Source of the DNA: Virgibacillus proomii
GTDB taxonomy: Bacteria > Bacillota > Bacilli > Bacillales > Amphibacillaceae
Reading direction: 5' to 3'
NCBI RefSeq assembly: GCF_900162615.1
Contig: NZ_FUFN01000010.1
Location: forward strand, 936,149-1,000,148
Length of the DNA: 64,000 nt
In this document: positions 51,885 through 60,132 of the stretch, one piece after another
Layout: each line of letters opens with the position of its first letter
Numbering within the stretch: the stretch's first letter is position 1
Notes under the pieces: model-generated
Database searches by the model: none
What the model saw: the letters and a program-made list of their open reading frames with translations, nothing else
Told to the model about the DNA's origin: nothing
Made by a program: the position numbers and the translations under genes

Positions 51885-53474
51885 ATGCATTATCCACTTA
51901 CACCAATAGATTGGAAACGTCGGGCAATGAAATATTATCCGAACAAAACGGCAGTTATCGATGAAGAAAAAACATTTACGTATAAGCAATTTGGAGAAAG
52001 AGTTGATCGACTATCAAGAGCATTAATGAAAGCAGGAATTAGAAAAGGGGATCATGTAGCAGTTATGCTTCCTAATACGCATTATATGCTGGAATGCTTT
52101 TATGGAATCTGTCAGATGGGCGCGGTAATGGTTCCAATGAATTATCGTATTTCATCAGCTGATATGGAATACATTATTAATCATAGTGATGCAAAACTAC
52201 TAATTGTTGATGCGGCATTTACACCTTCCATTGAAGAGATTACTGCTAATTTAAATCTGGAGGAAATAGTTATTGTAGCGGTTCCGGGTTATGAAAGCAA
52301 GATTCAAGGAATTGATTATGAAAACTTTATCAAGCATGTCGAGCCTGCTCCATTTTCAATAATGGAAATAAATGAAAATCAGCTTATAACAATTAATTAC
52401 ACAAGTGGAACAACATCAAAACCTAAAGGCGTTATGCAAACACATCGCAGTAATTATTTAAATGCGGCAGATTTTATGTTTCATTTGCGTGTCCATCATG
52501 AAGATGTTTATCTACATACACTTCCATTGTTTCATGTAAATGGGTGGGGAGGTGTTTGGGCGATTACTGCTGTTGGTGGAGTTCATGTTTGTTTGCGGAA
52601 AGTAGATCCAAAAGTCATATTAAATTTATTTGAACGACATCATATTTCACTTTTATGTGGAGCACCAATAGTCATTAATATGCTAGTGAATGACCCGAAA
52701 GTAAATGAAACAAACATTAAGGTTAAATCCAGGATGGCGACTGCTGGATCACCTCCGTCAGCGGCAGTAATTCAAAAGGCTCAAGAGCTGCTGGGTCTGG
52801 ATATTATCCATATTTATGGACTTACCGAAACCTCACCATTTATTCTTTATAATGAATGGAAATCGGATTTTGATCAACTATCACAGGAAGAACAAGCAAC
52901 ATTAAAAGCGAGACAAGGAATTGAACTTGCTTTTAATGGGGAAACAAAGGTTATTGGTCAGGATGGTCAAGAGGTAGCTTGGAATGGCGAAGAACTTGGG
53001 GAAATTGTAACTCGAGGTAATGTCGTAATGAAAGGATATTATAAAGATGAAGAGCAAACGAAAGCTGCAATGAAGGATGGGTGGTTCCACACAGGAGACT
53101 TAGCAGTTACTCATCCAGACGGCTATATTGAAATTCGTGATCGAGCAAAGGATATCATTATTTCCGGAGGAGAAAACATATCTTCAACAGAAATAGAAGG
53201 GGTGTTATATAAACATTCGGCAGTTTTGGAGACGGCTGTTATAGCAATTCCCGATGATAGATGGGGGGAGGTACCGTTAGCGATTATTGTTTTAAAGCCG
53301 GAAAGTACGGTAACAGAATCGGAAATTATAGCGTTCTGCCGGGCGAATATGGCGCATTTTAAAGCGCCAAAGGCAGTTAAATTTGTTGGGGAACTTCCGA
53401 AGACTGCTACAGGGAAATTGCAAAAGTTTCGTTTAAGGAAGATGTATTGGGATAGTGAAAAACGTGTTAACTAA
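51885..53474 (+). CDS. Long-chain acyl-CoA ligase (AMP-forming)
   Basis: 529 residues. P-loop NYTSGTTSKPKGVMQTHR, IYGLTETSPFILYNEW, GWFHTGDLAVTH, DRAKDIIISGGENISSTEIE and PKTATGKLQKFRLRKMYW are complete adenylate-forming motifs. GGGGCAG precedes ATG 51885. Third ligase in the window, different in sequence from those at 25407 and 26961. Paired with the nitronate monooxygenase. Confidence 0.9.
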   Translation: MHYPLTPIDWKRRAMKYYPNKTAVIDEEKTFTYKQFGERVDRLSRALMKAGIRKGDHVAVMLPNTHYMLECFYGICQMGAVMVPMNYRISSADMEYIINHSDAKLLIVDAAFTPSIEEITANLNLEEIVIVAVPGYESKIQGIDYENFIKHVEPAPFSIMEINENQLITINYTSGTTSKPKGVMQTHRSNYLNAADFMFHLRVHHEDVYLHTLPLFHVNGWGGVWAITAVGGVHVCLRKVDPKVILNLFERHHISLLCGAPIVINMLVNDPKVNETNIKVKSRMATAGSPPSAAVIQKAQELLGLDIIHIYGLTETSPFILYNEWKSDFDQLSQEEQATLKARQGIELAFNGETKVIGQDGQEVAWNGEELGEIVTRGNVVMKGYYKDEEQTKAAMKDGWFHTGDLAVTHPDGYIEIRDRAKDIIISGGENISSTEIEGVLYKHSAVLETAVIAIPDDRWGEVPLAIIVLKPESTVTESEIIAFCRANMAHFKAPKAVKFVGELPKTATGKLQKFRLRKMYWDSEKRVN

Positions 53475-53551
53475 TGTTTAGAAGGTATCATAAATGAATG
53501 ATTTTTAAAGTTGCTAAGCCTTCCGTTCATGCTAATGGGAGGCTTATTTTC

Positions 53552-54457
53552 TTAGTCGCTAAAATGATTTAATCTAGAAAAGAAATCCAGTAAAAATTGA
53601 TGAAATATTTCTTCGGTGGGTAATAGCTTACGATGTGTAGGTGTGATTACTCCAACAGTGCGAGTGATGGTATTGTCTGACAGTGGTACGTTTACAGTGG
53701 AACGGGGAACATTATCGATCACTGTAACTTCCGGCATCAAGGCAATCCCCAGTCCAGCTGAAACTAATCCTTTTAGTGCATCTGTATCATCTCCTTCAAA
53801 ACCAACCTTCGGAGTAAATCCATGTGAAGCACAGGCTTTTTCTACAATCTCTCTTAACACAAACCCCTCTGGAAGCATGATAAACGGATCATCCTTTAAT
53901 TCCCTAAGCCCAATAGAAGGCTTGTTAGCTAGTGGATGATGAAGCGGTAAAAGTGCTACCATATTTTCCGTGAATAGAATTTTTCGTCTAAATTTTTCGT
54001 CTGCCTTAGGTAATGGACCTAATAATGCCAAATTGAAATCGCCATTAATTACTCCTTGGATTAAATCTGGATAGAGTGCTTGTTTTAATTGAAATTTTGC
54101 TTCAGGATAATAAATACGGAATGCGTGAATGGCAGTGGGCATCGTGTGGGAAGCCAGACTGATAGGATATGCAATTCGAATCGTTCCCTTTTTCGGATCT
54201 AAGTATTCTTCCACTTCTCTTGTTGCGTCATCAATAACGTTCATTGCTTGCTTCATTCGTTCAAAGAAGATTTTTCCTATCGGTGTTAATTTAACCCTTC
54301 TGCTTTCTCGGATAAATAAATCAGCACCTAATTCATTTTCTAAATTGGCAATTTGTCTACTAACAGAGGATTGGGCAACATGCAGTGCATTTGCGGCCTC
54401 TGTAACGTGTTCTCTTGTAGCAACTTCCATAAAATAACGTATTTGGCGAATCTCCAT
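53552..54457 (-). CDS. gltC: LysR-family regulator, GltC-like
   Basis: 301 residues from ATG 54457 (GGAGAGGGG upstream; the longer frame lacks a site). N-terminal winged helix (AANALHVAQSSVSRQIANLE), then the periplasmic-binding-like effector domain. MEIRQIRYFMEVATREHVTEAA and MLPEGFVLREIVEKACASHGF, KGLVSAGLGIALMPE track B. subtilis GltC, which controls glutamate synthase and responds to 2-oxoglutarate/glutamate. Here it is divergent from gdhA rather than gltAB, so gdhA is the likely target. Confidence 0.87.
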   Translation of the reverse strand: MEIRQIRYFMEVATREHVTEAANALHVAQSSVSRQIANLENELGADLFIRESRRVKLTPIGKIFFERMKQAMNVIDDATREVEEYLDPKKGTIRIAYPISLASHTMPTAIHAFRIYYPEAKFQLKQALYPDLIQGVINGDFNLALLGPLPKADEKFRRKILFTENMVALLPLHHPLANKPSIGLRELKDDPFIMLPEGFVLREIVEKACASHGFTPKVGFEGDDTDALKGLVSAGLGIALMPEVTVIDNVPRSTVNVPLSDNTITRTVGVITPTHRKLLPTEEIFHQFLLDFFSRLNHFSD

Positions 54458-54479
54458 TTTCCCCTCTCCTTTCCTAATC

Positions 54480-54494
54480 ATGCGTTTAACGCAT
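54480..54494. promoter_or_regulatory. LysR-type T-N11-A box in the gltC-gdhA spacer
   Basis: ATGCGTT-T-AACGCAT, a perfect 7-bp inverted repeat, contains T-N11-A. It lies 22 bases upstream of the regulator start in the 171-base divergent spacer. Candidate autoregulatory and activation site. Confidence 0.6.
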
Positions 54495-54628
54495 TAATTC
54501 TATCGTTTCTTTATATTGATTCGATACTTTGTTTAATTATAAAATATTCTTTAATAGGAAATCCACTAAATTTTAATTGTTCGCTAAATATTTTCATTAT
54601 TTAAATGACACAAAAGGGATGACGAAAA

Positions 54629-56011
54629 ATGAAAACTGTTGAAAAAATGGAGTTTAGCTATCTGCAACAGGCAAAGGATTATGTAGATGAAGTATATGAA
54701 ATGGTTAAGAAGCGTAATCCTGATCAGGTAGAGTTTCAACAAGCAGTAAAAGAAGTGTTTGATTCTCTTATACCTGTTTTAGCCAAGCATCCAAATTATA
54801 TGCAACAAGCAATTCTTGAACGCATGGTAGAGCCGGAAAGAACGATTACATTTCGTGTTCCTTGGGTGGATGATAAAGGAAAGGTACGGGTAAATCGTGG
54901 CTATCGTGTGCAGTTTAGTAGTGCACTTGGCCCATATAAAGGTGGTATAAGATTCCATCCAACTGTAAATGAGAGCATTATTAAATTTTTGGGCTTTGAG
55001 CAAACATTTAAGAATTCCTTAACCGGTCAACCAATTGGCGGAGCAAAAGGTGGAGCGGATTTTGACCCAAAAGGGAAATCGGAAATGGAAATTATGCGCT
55101 TTACGCAGAGTTTCATGACAGAACTTAGCAAACATATTGGTCCAGACCTAGATGTGCCAGCTGGTGATATCGGTGTTGGTGCTAAGGAAATAGGCTATAT
55201 GTTTGGTCAGTATAAAAAGTTGCGTGGAGCCTATGAAGCAGGAGTCTTAACAGGAAAAGGAATTGGATATGGCGGCAGCTTAGCTCGTAAAGAAGCAACA
55301 GGCTATGGAACTGCTTATTTTATGGATGCCATGTTCAAAGACAACGGATTAAGCTTAGATGGCTGTAAAGTGATTGTATCAGGTTCAGGAAATGTATCGA
55401 TTTATGCAATGGAAAAAATGGTGGAATTAGGCGCGAATGTTATTGCCTGCAGTGACTCGGACGGATATATCTATGATGAAAATGGTATCTATTTGGAGAC
55501 TGTTAAACGTTTAAAAGAAGAAGAACAAGGGAGAATTAGAGAATACATCAAAGAGCACCCTCATGCTATGTTTAAAGAAGGCTGCTCCGGCATCTGGGAA
55601 ATACCATGTGATATTGCATTACCTTGCGCTACTCAGAACGAAATAGATGACAGTGCAGCAAGGCTCCTTGTTGCGAATGGTGTTAAGGCTGTTGGTGAAG
55701 GTGCAAACATGCCTACAACTCTAGAAGCTATTGAGATTTTCTTGGAAAATAATATTTTATTTGCTCCGGCAAAGGCCGTAAACGCTGGAGGAGTAGCTGT
55801 CTCTGCTTTAGAGATGGCACAAAATAGCGCGCGTTTAGCTTGGTCCTTTGAAGAGGTAGATAGTAAGCTGTATGAGATTATGAATAATATCTACACTACT
55901 TCTACCAAAGCAGCAGAAGATTATGGTCAACCTGGAAATCTAGTACTTGGTGCAAATATCGCTGGATTTATAAAAGTCGCAGATGCGATGATTGCTCAGG
56001 GCATTATTTAA
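54629..56011 (+). CDS. gdhA: NADP-type glutamate dehydrogenase
   Basis: 460 residues, the length of hexameric NADP-dependent (biosynthetic) GDH. Substrate lysines in GPYKGGIRFHP and GGAKGGADFDPKG, catalytic Asp in PAGDIGVGAKEIGYMFGQYK, Rossmann GSGNVSIYA. Reversibly aminates 2-oxoglutarate to glutamate. AAGGGATGAC precedes ATG 54629. Divergent from gltC-like gene. In this window it links hut-derived glutamate and amidase ammonia to central metabolism. Confidence 0.94.
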   Translation: MKTVEKMEFSYLQQAKDYVDEVYEMVKKRNPDQVEFQQAVKEVFDSLIPVLAKHPNYMQQAILERMVEPERTITFRVPWVDDKGKVRVNRGYRVQFSSALGPYKGGIRFHPTVNESIIKFLGFEQTFKNSLTGQPIGGAKGGADFDPKGKSEMEIMRFTQSFMTELSKHIGPDLDVPAGDIGVGAKEIGYMFGQYKKLRGAYEAGVLTGKGIGYGGSLARKEATGYGTAYFMDAMFKDNGLSLDGCKVIVSGSGNVSIYAMEKMVELGANVIACSDSDGYIYDENGIYLETVKRLKEEEQGRIREYIKEHPHAMFKEGCSGIWEIPCDIALPCATQNEIDDSAARLLVANGVKAVGEGANMPTTLEAIEIFLENNILFAPAKAVNAGGVAVSALEMAQNSARLAWSFEEVDSKLYEIMNNIYTTSTKAAEDYGQPGNLVLGANIAGFIKVADAMIAQGII

Positions 56012-56026
56012 GCTTGAGATTTTTTA

Positions 56027-56203
56027 TCCCGCATTAAGGTGCCGTAAGTTTCTCACTTCAAGTCCTGAGTTCGTGCAAAGAGTCAAAGCGGGAGAAAACG
56101 GCACCTAAATGGCCCGATTGGTTCAAGGGCCTTTTAGGTCATACCCTTGTGGTACTAACATTTCTTTGGAAAAAGCATTCCAAGAAATGAAGTTTCACTT
56201 TAT
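56027..56203 (+). repeat. R element, long form
   Basis: CCCGCATTAAGGTGCCGTAAG.., arms TCTCACTT..AAGCGGGA, GGTGCCGT..ACGGCACC, GGGCCTTTTAGGTCATACCC, terminal CATTTCTTTGG..CCAAGAAATG, ending CACTTTAT. It lies 15 bases after the gdhA stop and before its terminator, so it is transcribed as the gdhA 3' region. Confidence 0.88.
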
Positions 56204-56245
56204 TGAATGATTATGGTTATTTTTGGTAAATAAATAATTTAGTGT

Positions 56246-56277
56246 AAACAAGGATCTCTTAAAAGGTCCTTGTTTAT
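56246..56277 (+). terminator. Terminator of gdhA
   Basis: AAACAAGGA pairs with TCCTTGTTT, followed by ATTTAT. Downstream of the R element. Confidence 0.75.
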
Positions 56278-56324
56278 TTATACTATCGAGAAATTATATC
56301 CATTCTCACAATGGGATACTTTTT

Positions 56325-56520
56325 TTCGAAAGTAGCTTTGTCTTTTAGCTTAAGCTTCTCAAGTTGTAGCAAACTTCAATCTTCTTTCTACGATAATTTA
56401 ACATCATCTCGAATCTAAAGGAAGGCCGACTAAAAGCAGATTTGCCGCTTTTAGTCGGCATACCCCTATTGCAGAGGCATGTTTCCTTTATCCCGGATGC
56501 TAGGTAATTGCATTGCTAAA
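56325..56520 (+). repeat. S element followed by a degenerate R start
   Basis: GTAGCTTTGTCTTTTAGCTT.., AGCAAACTTCAATCTTCTTT, TCGAATCTAAAGGAAGGC, then a 13-bp perfect hairpin GCCGACTAAAAGC..GCTTTTAGTCGGC, ATACCCC, GGCATGTTTCCTTTATCCCGG. A second copy is at 57920-58075. After CCCGGATG the sequence departs from R but retains a terminal hairpin TTTCGTGGAA..TTCCACG. Remaining bases to 56640 are AT-rich leader. Confidence 0.7.
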
Positions 56521-56654
56521 ATGCTCTATTGATTAAACTAGTATTTCGTGGAAGAACATGTTAGAAAAAAGTTCCACGTATGTCATTTTGCTATTTTATT
56601 TTTTTCAGATTATATTATGATATTCATTAAAATATAAAAAAGGGGACGGATTGC

Positions 56655-57833
56655 ATGGACAAATTATTTAGTCAGTTGGATGCTGTTTATAATGAAATGG
56701 TAGAAATTCGTCGTTATCTTCACCAGTATCCGGAACTATCATTCCAAGAAACAAAGACAGCTGCCTATATTGCAGATTATCATACTGCATTGGGTCATAA
56801 AGTCAAAACAAATGTTGGTGGAAATGGAGTTTTAGCTTATTTAAAAGGAGAAAGACCAGGTCCGACGATTGCTTTACGGGCAGACTTTGATGCTTTACCA
56901 ATTCAGGAAAAAACGGATGTCCCATACAAATCAAAAAATGATGGTGTTATGCACGCATGTGGTCATGATGGACATACAGCCACATTGTTAGGACTTGCTA
57001 AAGTATTAAATGGAATGCAGGAGGAATTAGTAGGAACGATTGTTTTTCTGCATCAGCATGCTGAAGAACTTCCACCTGGAGGCGCTATTTCCATGATTGA
57101 AGCTGGTTGCTTAGATGGTGTCGATGTTATCTTTGGAACACATTTACAGGCACAATTACCACTTGGAACAATTGTTTACCGAACCGGAGCTTTGCAAGCT
57201 GCAGCAGATCGATTTGATATTATGATTAAAGGTGCTGGGGGGCATGGGGCTGCTCCACATCATACAATAGATAGCATTGTGGTTGGTAGCCAACTGATTA
57301 ATAGCCTTCAGCAAATTGTTAGTAGAAAAGTAGATCCGCTTGATGCAGCAGTCGTTTCTGTTTGTAATTTTATTGCTAAGAATCCATATAATGTTATTGC
57401 TGATACTGCTCAATTAACAGGAACGGTACGAACATTGAATGAAGGAACACGTAATTCCATTGAAGAAGAAATGGAACGTATTGTTAAAGGGACATGTGAA
57501 GCTTCTGGGGCTGAATATGAATTTACGTATTCTAGAGGTTATCCTACGCTCGTTAATCACCAAAGGGAAACGGAATTTGTTGCAAATGTTGCTAAGCAAG
57601 TCCCTGGTATAAAAGAAGTTATGGAAACGCCTCCAGTAATGGGTGGGGAGGATTATGCTTATTACTTACAACATGTAAAGGGGACATTTTTCTTTACTGG
57701 TGGAAAGAACCCTAGCCTAGACAAGGCATTTCCACATCACCACCCTAAATTTGATTTCGATGAACGTGCATTGTTACATGCTGCCAAAGTATTGGGAGCC
57801 GCGACATTAAAATACATGCAACAATATTCATAG
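56655..57833 (+). CDS. M20D-family amidohydrolase (N-acyl-amino acid hydrolase)
   Basis: 392 residues. RYLHQYPELSFQETKT, ALRADFDALPI, HACGHDGHTATLLG, HQHAEELPPGGA and GTHLQAQLP give the two-metal site and catalytic Glu pair of IAA-amino-acid hydrolase/aminoacylase-like enzymes; VMGGEDYAYYLQ near the end is also conserved. AGGGGACGG precedes ATG 56655. Likely releases an amino acid from an N-acyl conjugate. Single gene between repeats. Different subfamily from the M20 enzyme at 32332. Confidence 0.9.
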   Translation: MDKLFSQLDAVYNEMVEIRRYLHQYPELSFQETKTAAYIADYHTALGHKVKTNVGGNGVLAYLKGERPGPTIALRADFDALPIQEKTDVPYKSKNDGVMHACGHDGHTATLLGLAKVLNGMQEELVGTIVFLHQHAEELPPGGAISMIEAGCLDGVDVIFGTHLQAQLPLGTIVYRTGALQAAADRFDIMIKGAGGHGAAPHHTIDSIVVGSQLINSLQQIVSRKVDPLDAAVVSVCNFIAKNPYNVIADTAQLTGTVRTLNEGTRNSIEEEMERIVKGTCEASGAEYEFTYSRGYPTLVNHQRETEFVANVAKQVPGIKEVMETPPVMGGEDYAYYLQHVKGTFFFTGGKNPSLDKAFPHHHPKFDFDERALLHAAKVLGAATLKYMQQYS

Positions 57834-57919
57834 CTGGAAGTTTGATAGGATCTTGAATGAGGCTTTTATCGAGTCCTTTAAGGAGGCAAGCGAGTACGAG
57901 TCATTTATTTTTTTAAAAG

Positions 57920-58297
57920 GTAGCTTCGTCTTGCCTAGATTAAATCGTTCGTGCTACTAGCAAACTTCAATCTTCTTCCAGTGTAAGTCAACATTGGCTC
58001 GAATCTAAAGGAAGGCGACTAAAAGCGGGCTTGCTGCTAAGACGTGGGCATACCCCAGGGGCATGTTTTCTTTATCCCGAATGGAAGGAGCCGTACTCCT
58101 CTCATTTGAAATCTTTGCTTATTATTTTGGATCTTGATGAGAGAAGCGGCTCCTAAATTCCCGATTCGTTCAGGTCGACAGGACAAGGGAAGCTTCCTGA
58201 ATAAGCATTACGGTTTTCTAAGGATGCCTGCAAACTTAGCCTTTGATCTTCTATTTTAAGAGAAAAGTACTCCCTTAAATGAAGGTTCACGTTATCT
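57920..58297 (+). repeat. S element joined to a variant R element
   Basis: S at 57920-58075 (GTAGCTTCGTCTTG.., AGCAAACTTCAATCTTCTTC, TCGAATCTAAAGGAAGGC, GACTAAAAGC, GGGCATACCCC). R at 58076-58297: first hairpin AAGGAGCCGT..GCGGCTCCT with inner CTCTCATT..GATGAGAG, CCCGATTCGTTCAGG, then the GTCGACAGGACAAGGGAAGC module. The arms differ from the common R copies yet still pair. The rest of the 530-base gap before 58364 has no gene. Confidence 0.8.
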
Positions 58298-58363
58298 CTC
58301 GTCAGAAAATCTCCGGTTTACGTCACGAACCTAGCACTTCTAACTCTCGTTTATCCTGCTAAC

Positions 58364-59131
58364 TTATACAAGCAGGTGTGCTTTTAACATCTCTACATCG
58401 TTTTTAGTAAAACCGATTGCCTCTTTAACATACTGATCTACAGAACCAAATTGTGATTTGATTTCATCAAAAAATGCTTGTAAATATTCACGACGAGCTT
58501 CTAACATAGCTTGGATTAAAGCCTTGTCTGCCTGAATTTTTTCAACTTGCAGGTTGGTTTTCAATGCATCTATGAATTGATTGGTGAATAAATAGTCTTG
58601 AAAAATAAGTTTTTCCGGTACATCTAACATATGAAGAGTTAATGCGGCAGTAACGCCAGTTCGATCTTTTCCAGCCATACAGTGGAAAAGAATTGGGGCT
58701 TGCGGATTTTCTAGTAATGTTGTTAAGATACTTTTATAGACGGGGACATTTTTGGTTACCTTTCGATAAAGTTGAATTAAAACTTGTCCAGGATCTTCTT
58801 CTTGTTGAAAGGAGAAGTCGGCTAAATCTTTTGGACTACGAATTGCATCTCTATCAATTTCAATTAATGGCAAATGCCTGTTTGTTACTTCTGGTATTTT
58901 AGGAGTTGGATGTTTTTTAGCCTCATCCGAACCGCGAAGATCAAAGATTGTCCGTATTCCAATTTTTTTTAAGGTTATTATATCATTTTGAGTTAAATTC
59001 TGTAAGTTCCCAGAGCGAAATAATATACCACTTTTGACTTTTCGCCCTGATTTCGTTTCGTATCCCCCTAAGTCACGAAAGTTAAAACTTCCTTCTAAAT
59101 CGATCGTTTGTACCAACTGTCTCTGATTCAT
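58364..59131 (-). CDS. Tyrosine/phosphoinositide phosphatase (Y_phosphatase3 family)
   Basis: 255 residues. Active-site loop HCMAGKDRTG with nucleophile Cys151 and Arg157; N-terminal GSFNFRDLGGYET is diagnostic of this dual-specificity/LipA-like group. Asp64 in IFDLRG may be structural. GGCAGGGAG precedes ATG 59131 on the minus strand. Monocistronic. Substrate (phosphotyrosine or phosphoinositide) unknown. Confidence 0.88.
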   Translation of the reverse strand: MNQRQLVQTIDLEGSFNFRDLGGYETKSGRKVKSGILFRSGNLQNLTQNDIITLKKIGIRTIFDLRGSDEAKKHPTPKIPEVTNRHLPLIEIDRDAIRSPKDLADFSFQQEEDPGQVLIQLYRKVTKNVPVYKSILTTLLENPQAPILFHCMAGKDRTGVTAALTLHMLDVPEKLIFQDYLFTNQFIDALKTNLQVEKIQADKALIQAMLEARREYLQAFFDEIKSQFGSVDQYVKEAIGFTKNDVEMLKAHLLV

Positions 59132-60110
59132 TTTTTCTCCCTGCCTTTTACTTATTTTTGAGAATAGATATCTGTTTTTATCTCGAATCTAAGGTTCCAT
59201 AAGTCTTCCACTTGGGGTATAGAGAATAGATCGTTCTTGTCTAAAAACCGATATCTGCTTCTACTTGGAGAATATCTTTTTGAGTAGTTTCGTCTAGCTT
59301 ATCCTCTCAAGCGTTTGAGTCTTCATTCTACTTTTTATTAGTAAAACCCTCATTGAATGAAGTTCCCCTTTAACGTTCTTGGATATTTTCTATCTGTATT
59401 GTCCGTATGATTATGGTAAAAGTCAAGTGAATAATAAAAAGTCCAGCATCAGCTGATGATTTTGGAGTTTGCTGGTTTGTTAAGATGTCATGAAACAGTT
59501 AAGTCAACATGCGAAAACTGTAATGTCCAGGTTCTAAGTAAACATCTTCATAAATGGCGCTTCTGAAAACGCGGTAATAAATAGTAAATGTAAAATGAAT
59601 GTTTACCTATTTAGGTACAACGAAGCAGTCTCCTGTATGAAGTTCTTGGAGACTCTCTAACTAGGAAAACCATATCCGTTTTTGATTTTTCATATCATTG
59701 ATTTCTTGTTTACTTTTATTTTTAGTTTTTGTTTTACTATTTCCATGATTACCCTTTCGTTTTTAAACTTCCCAATACTTTAAAAAGATGTACAAATCGC
59801 GAGGCTGTTTGCGAACAAATAATAATAATGCTATAATTCAGAAAAATACTCTTTGTTTCCATTATTGAAACGGCATAGCAAATAGTAACCTAGTTTTTAA
59901 TTAGTGCATCACTTACGAGGCATTCTAATGGAGTGATTAACCAAAAATGAAAAGGGTTACATAAAATGCAAATATGTGTTGGAGTCGACCAATGCTTTAT
60001 TTGTAGTCCAAAAAATTATCAAACGTATTGCTGATTTAAATGTGTAACTGATGATTTACATTGACTTGAGCTTCTTCGTTTTTTGAGCTGCACTTATATG
60101 GCTGACTTAA
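59132..60110. other. Long AT-rich spacer
   Basis: Nearly 1 kb without a convincing gene. 59180-59360 holds decayed S/R text (CGAATCTAAGGTTCCATAAG; GTAGTTTCGTCTAGCTTATC). A 22-codon frame with three CxxC-like cysteines (ATG 59966, weak AAAGGG site) is probably chance. No clear promoter for the downstream activator gene was identified. Confidence 0.45.
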
Positions 60111-60132
60111 TGTGATAATGGAGGGGTATGGA

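Noticed and set aside
59966..60034. 22-codon Cys-rich frame (three cysteines) with weak AAAGGG site
   Set aside because: Too short and unsupported; no signal peptide or conserved context.
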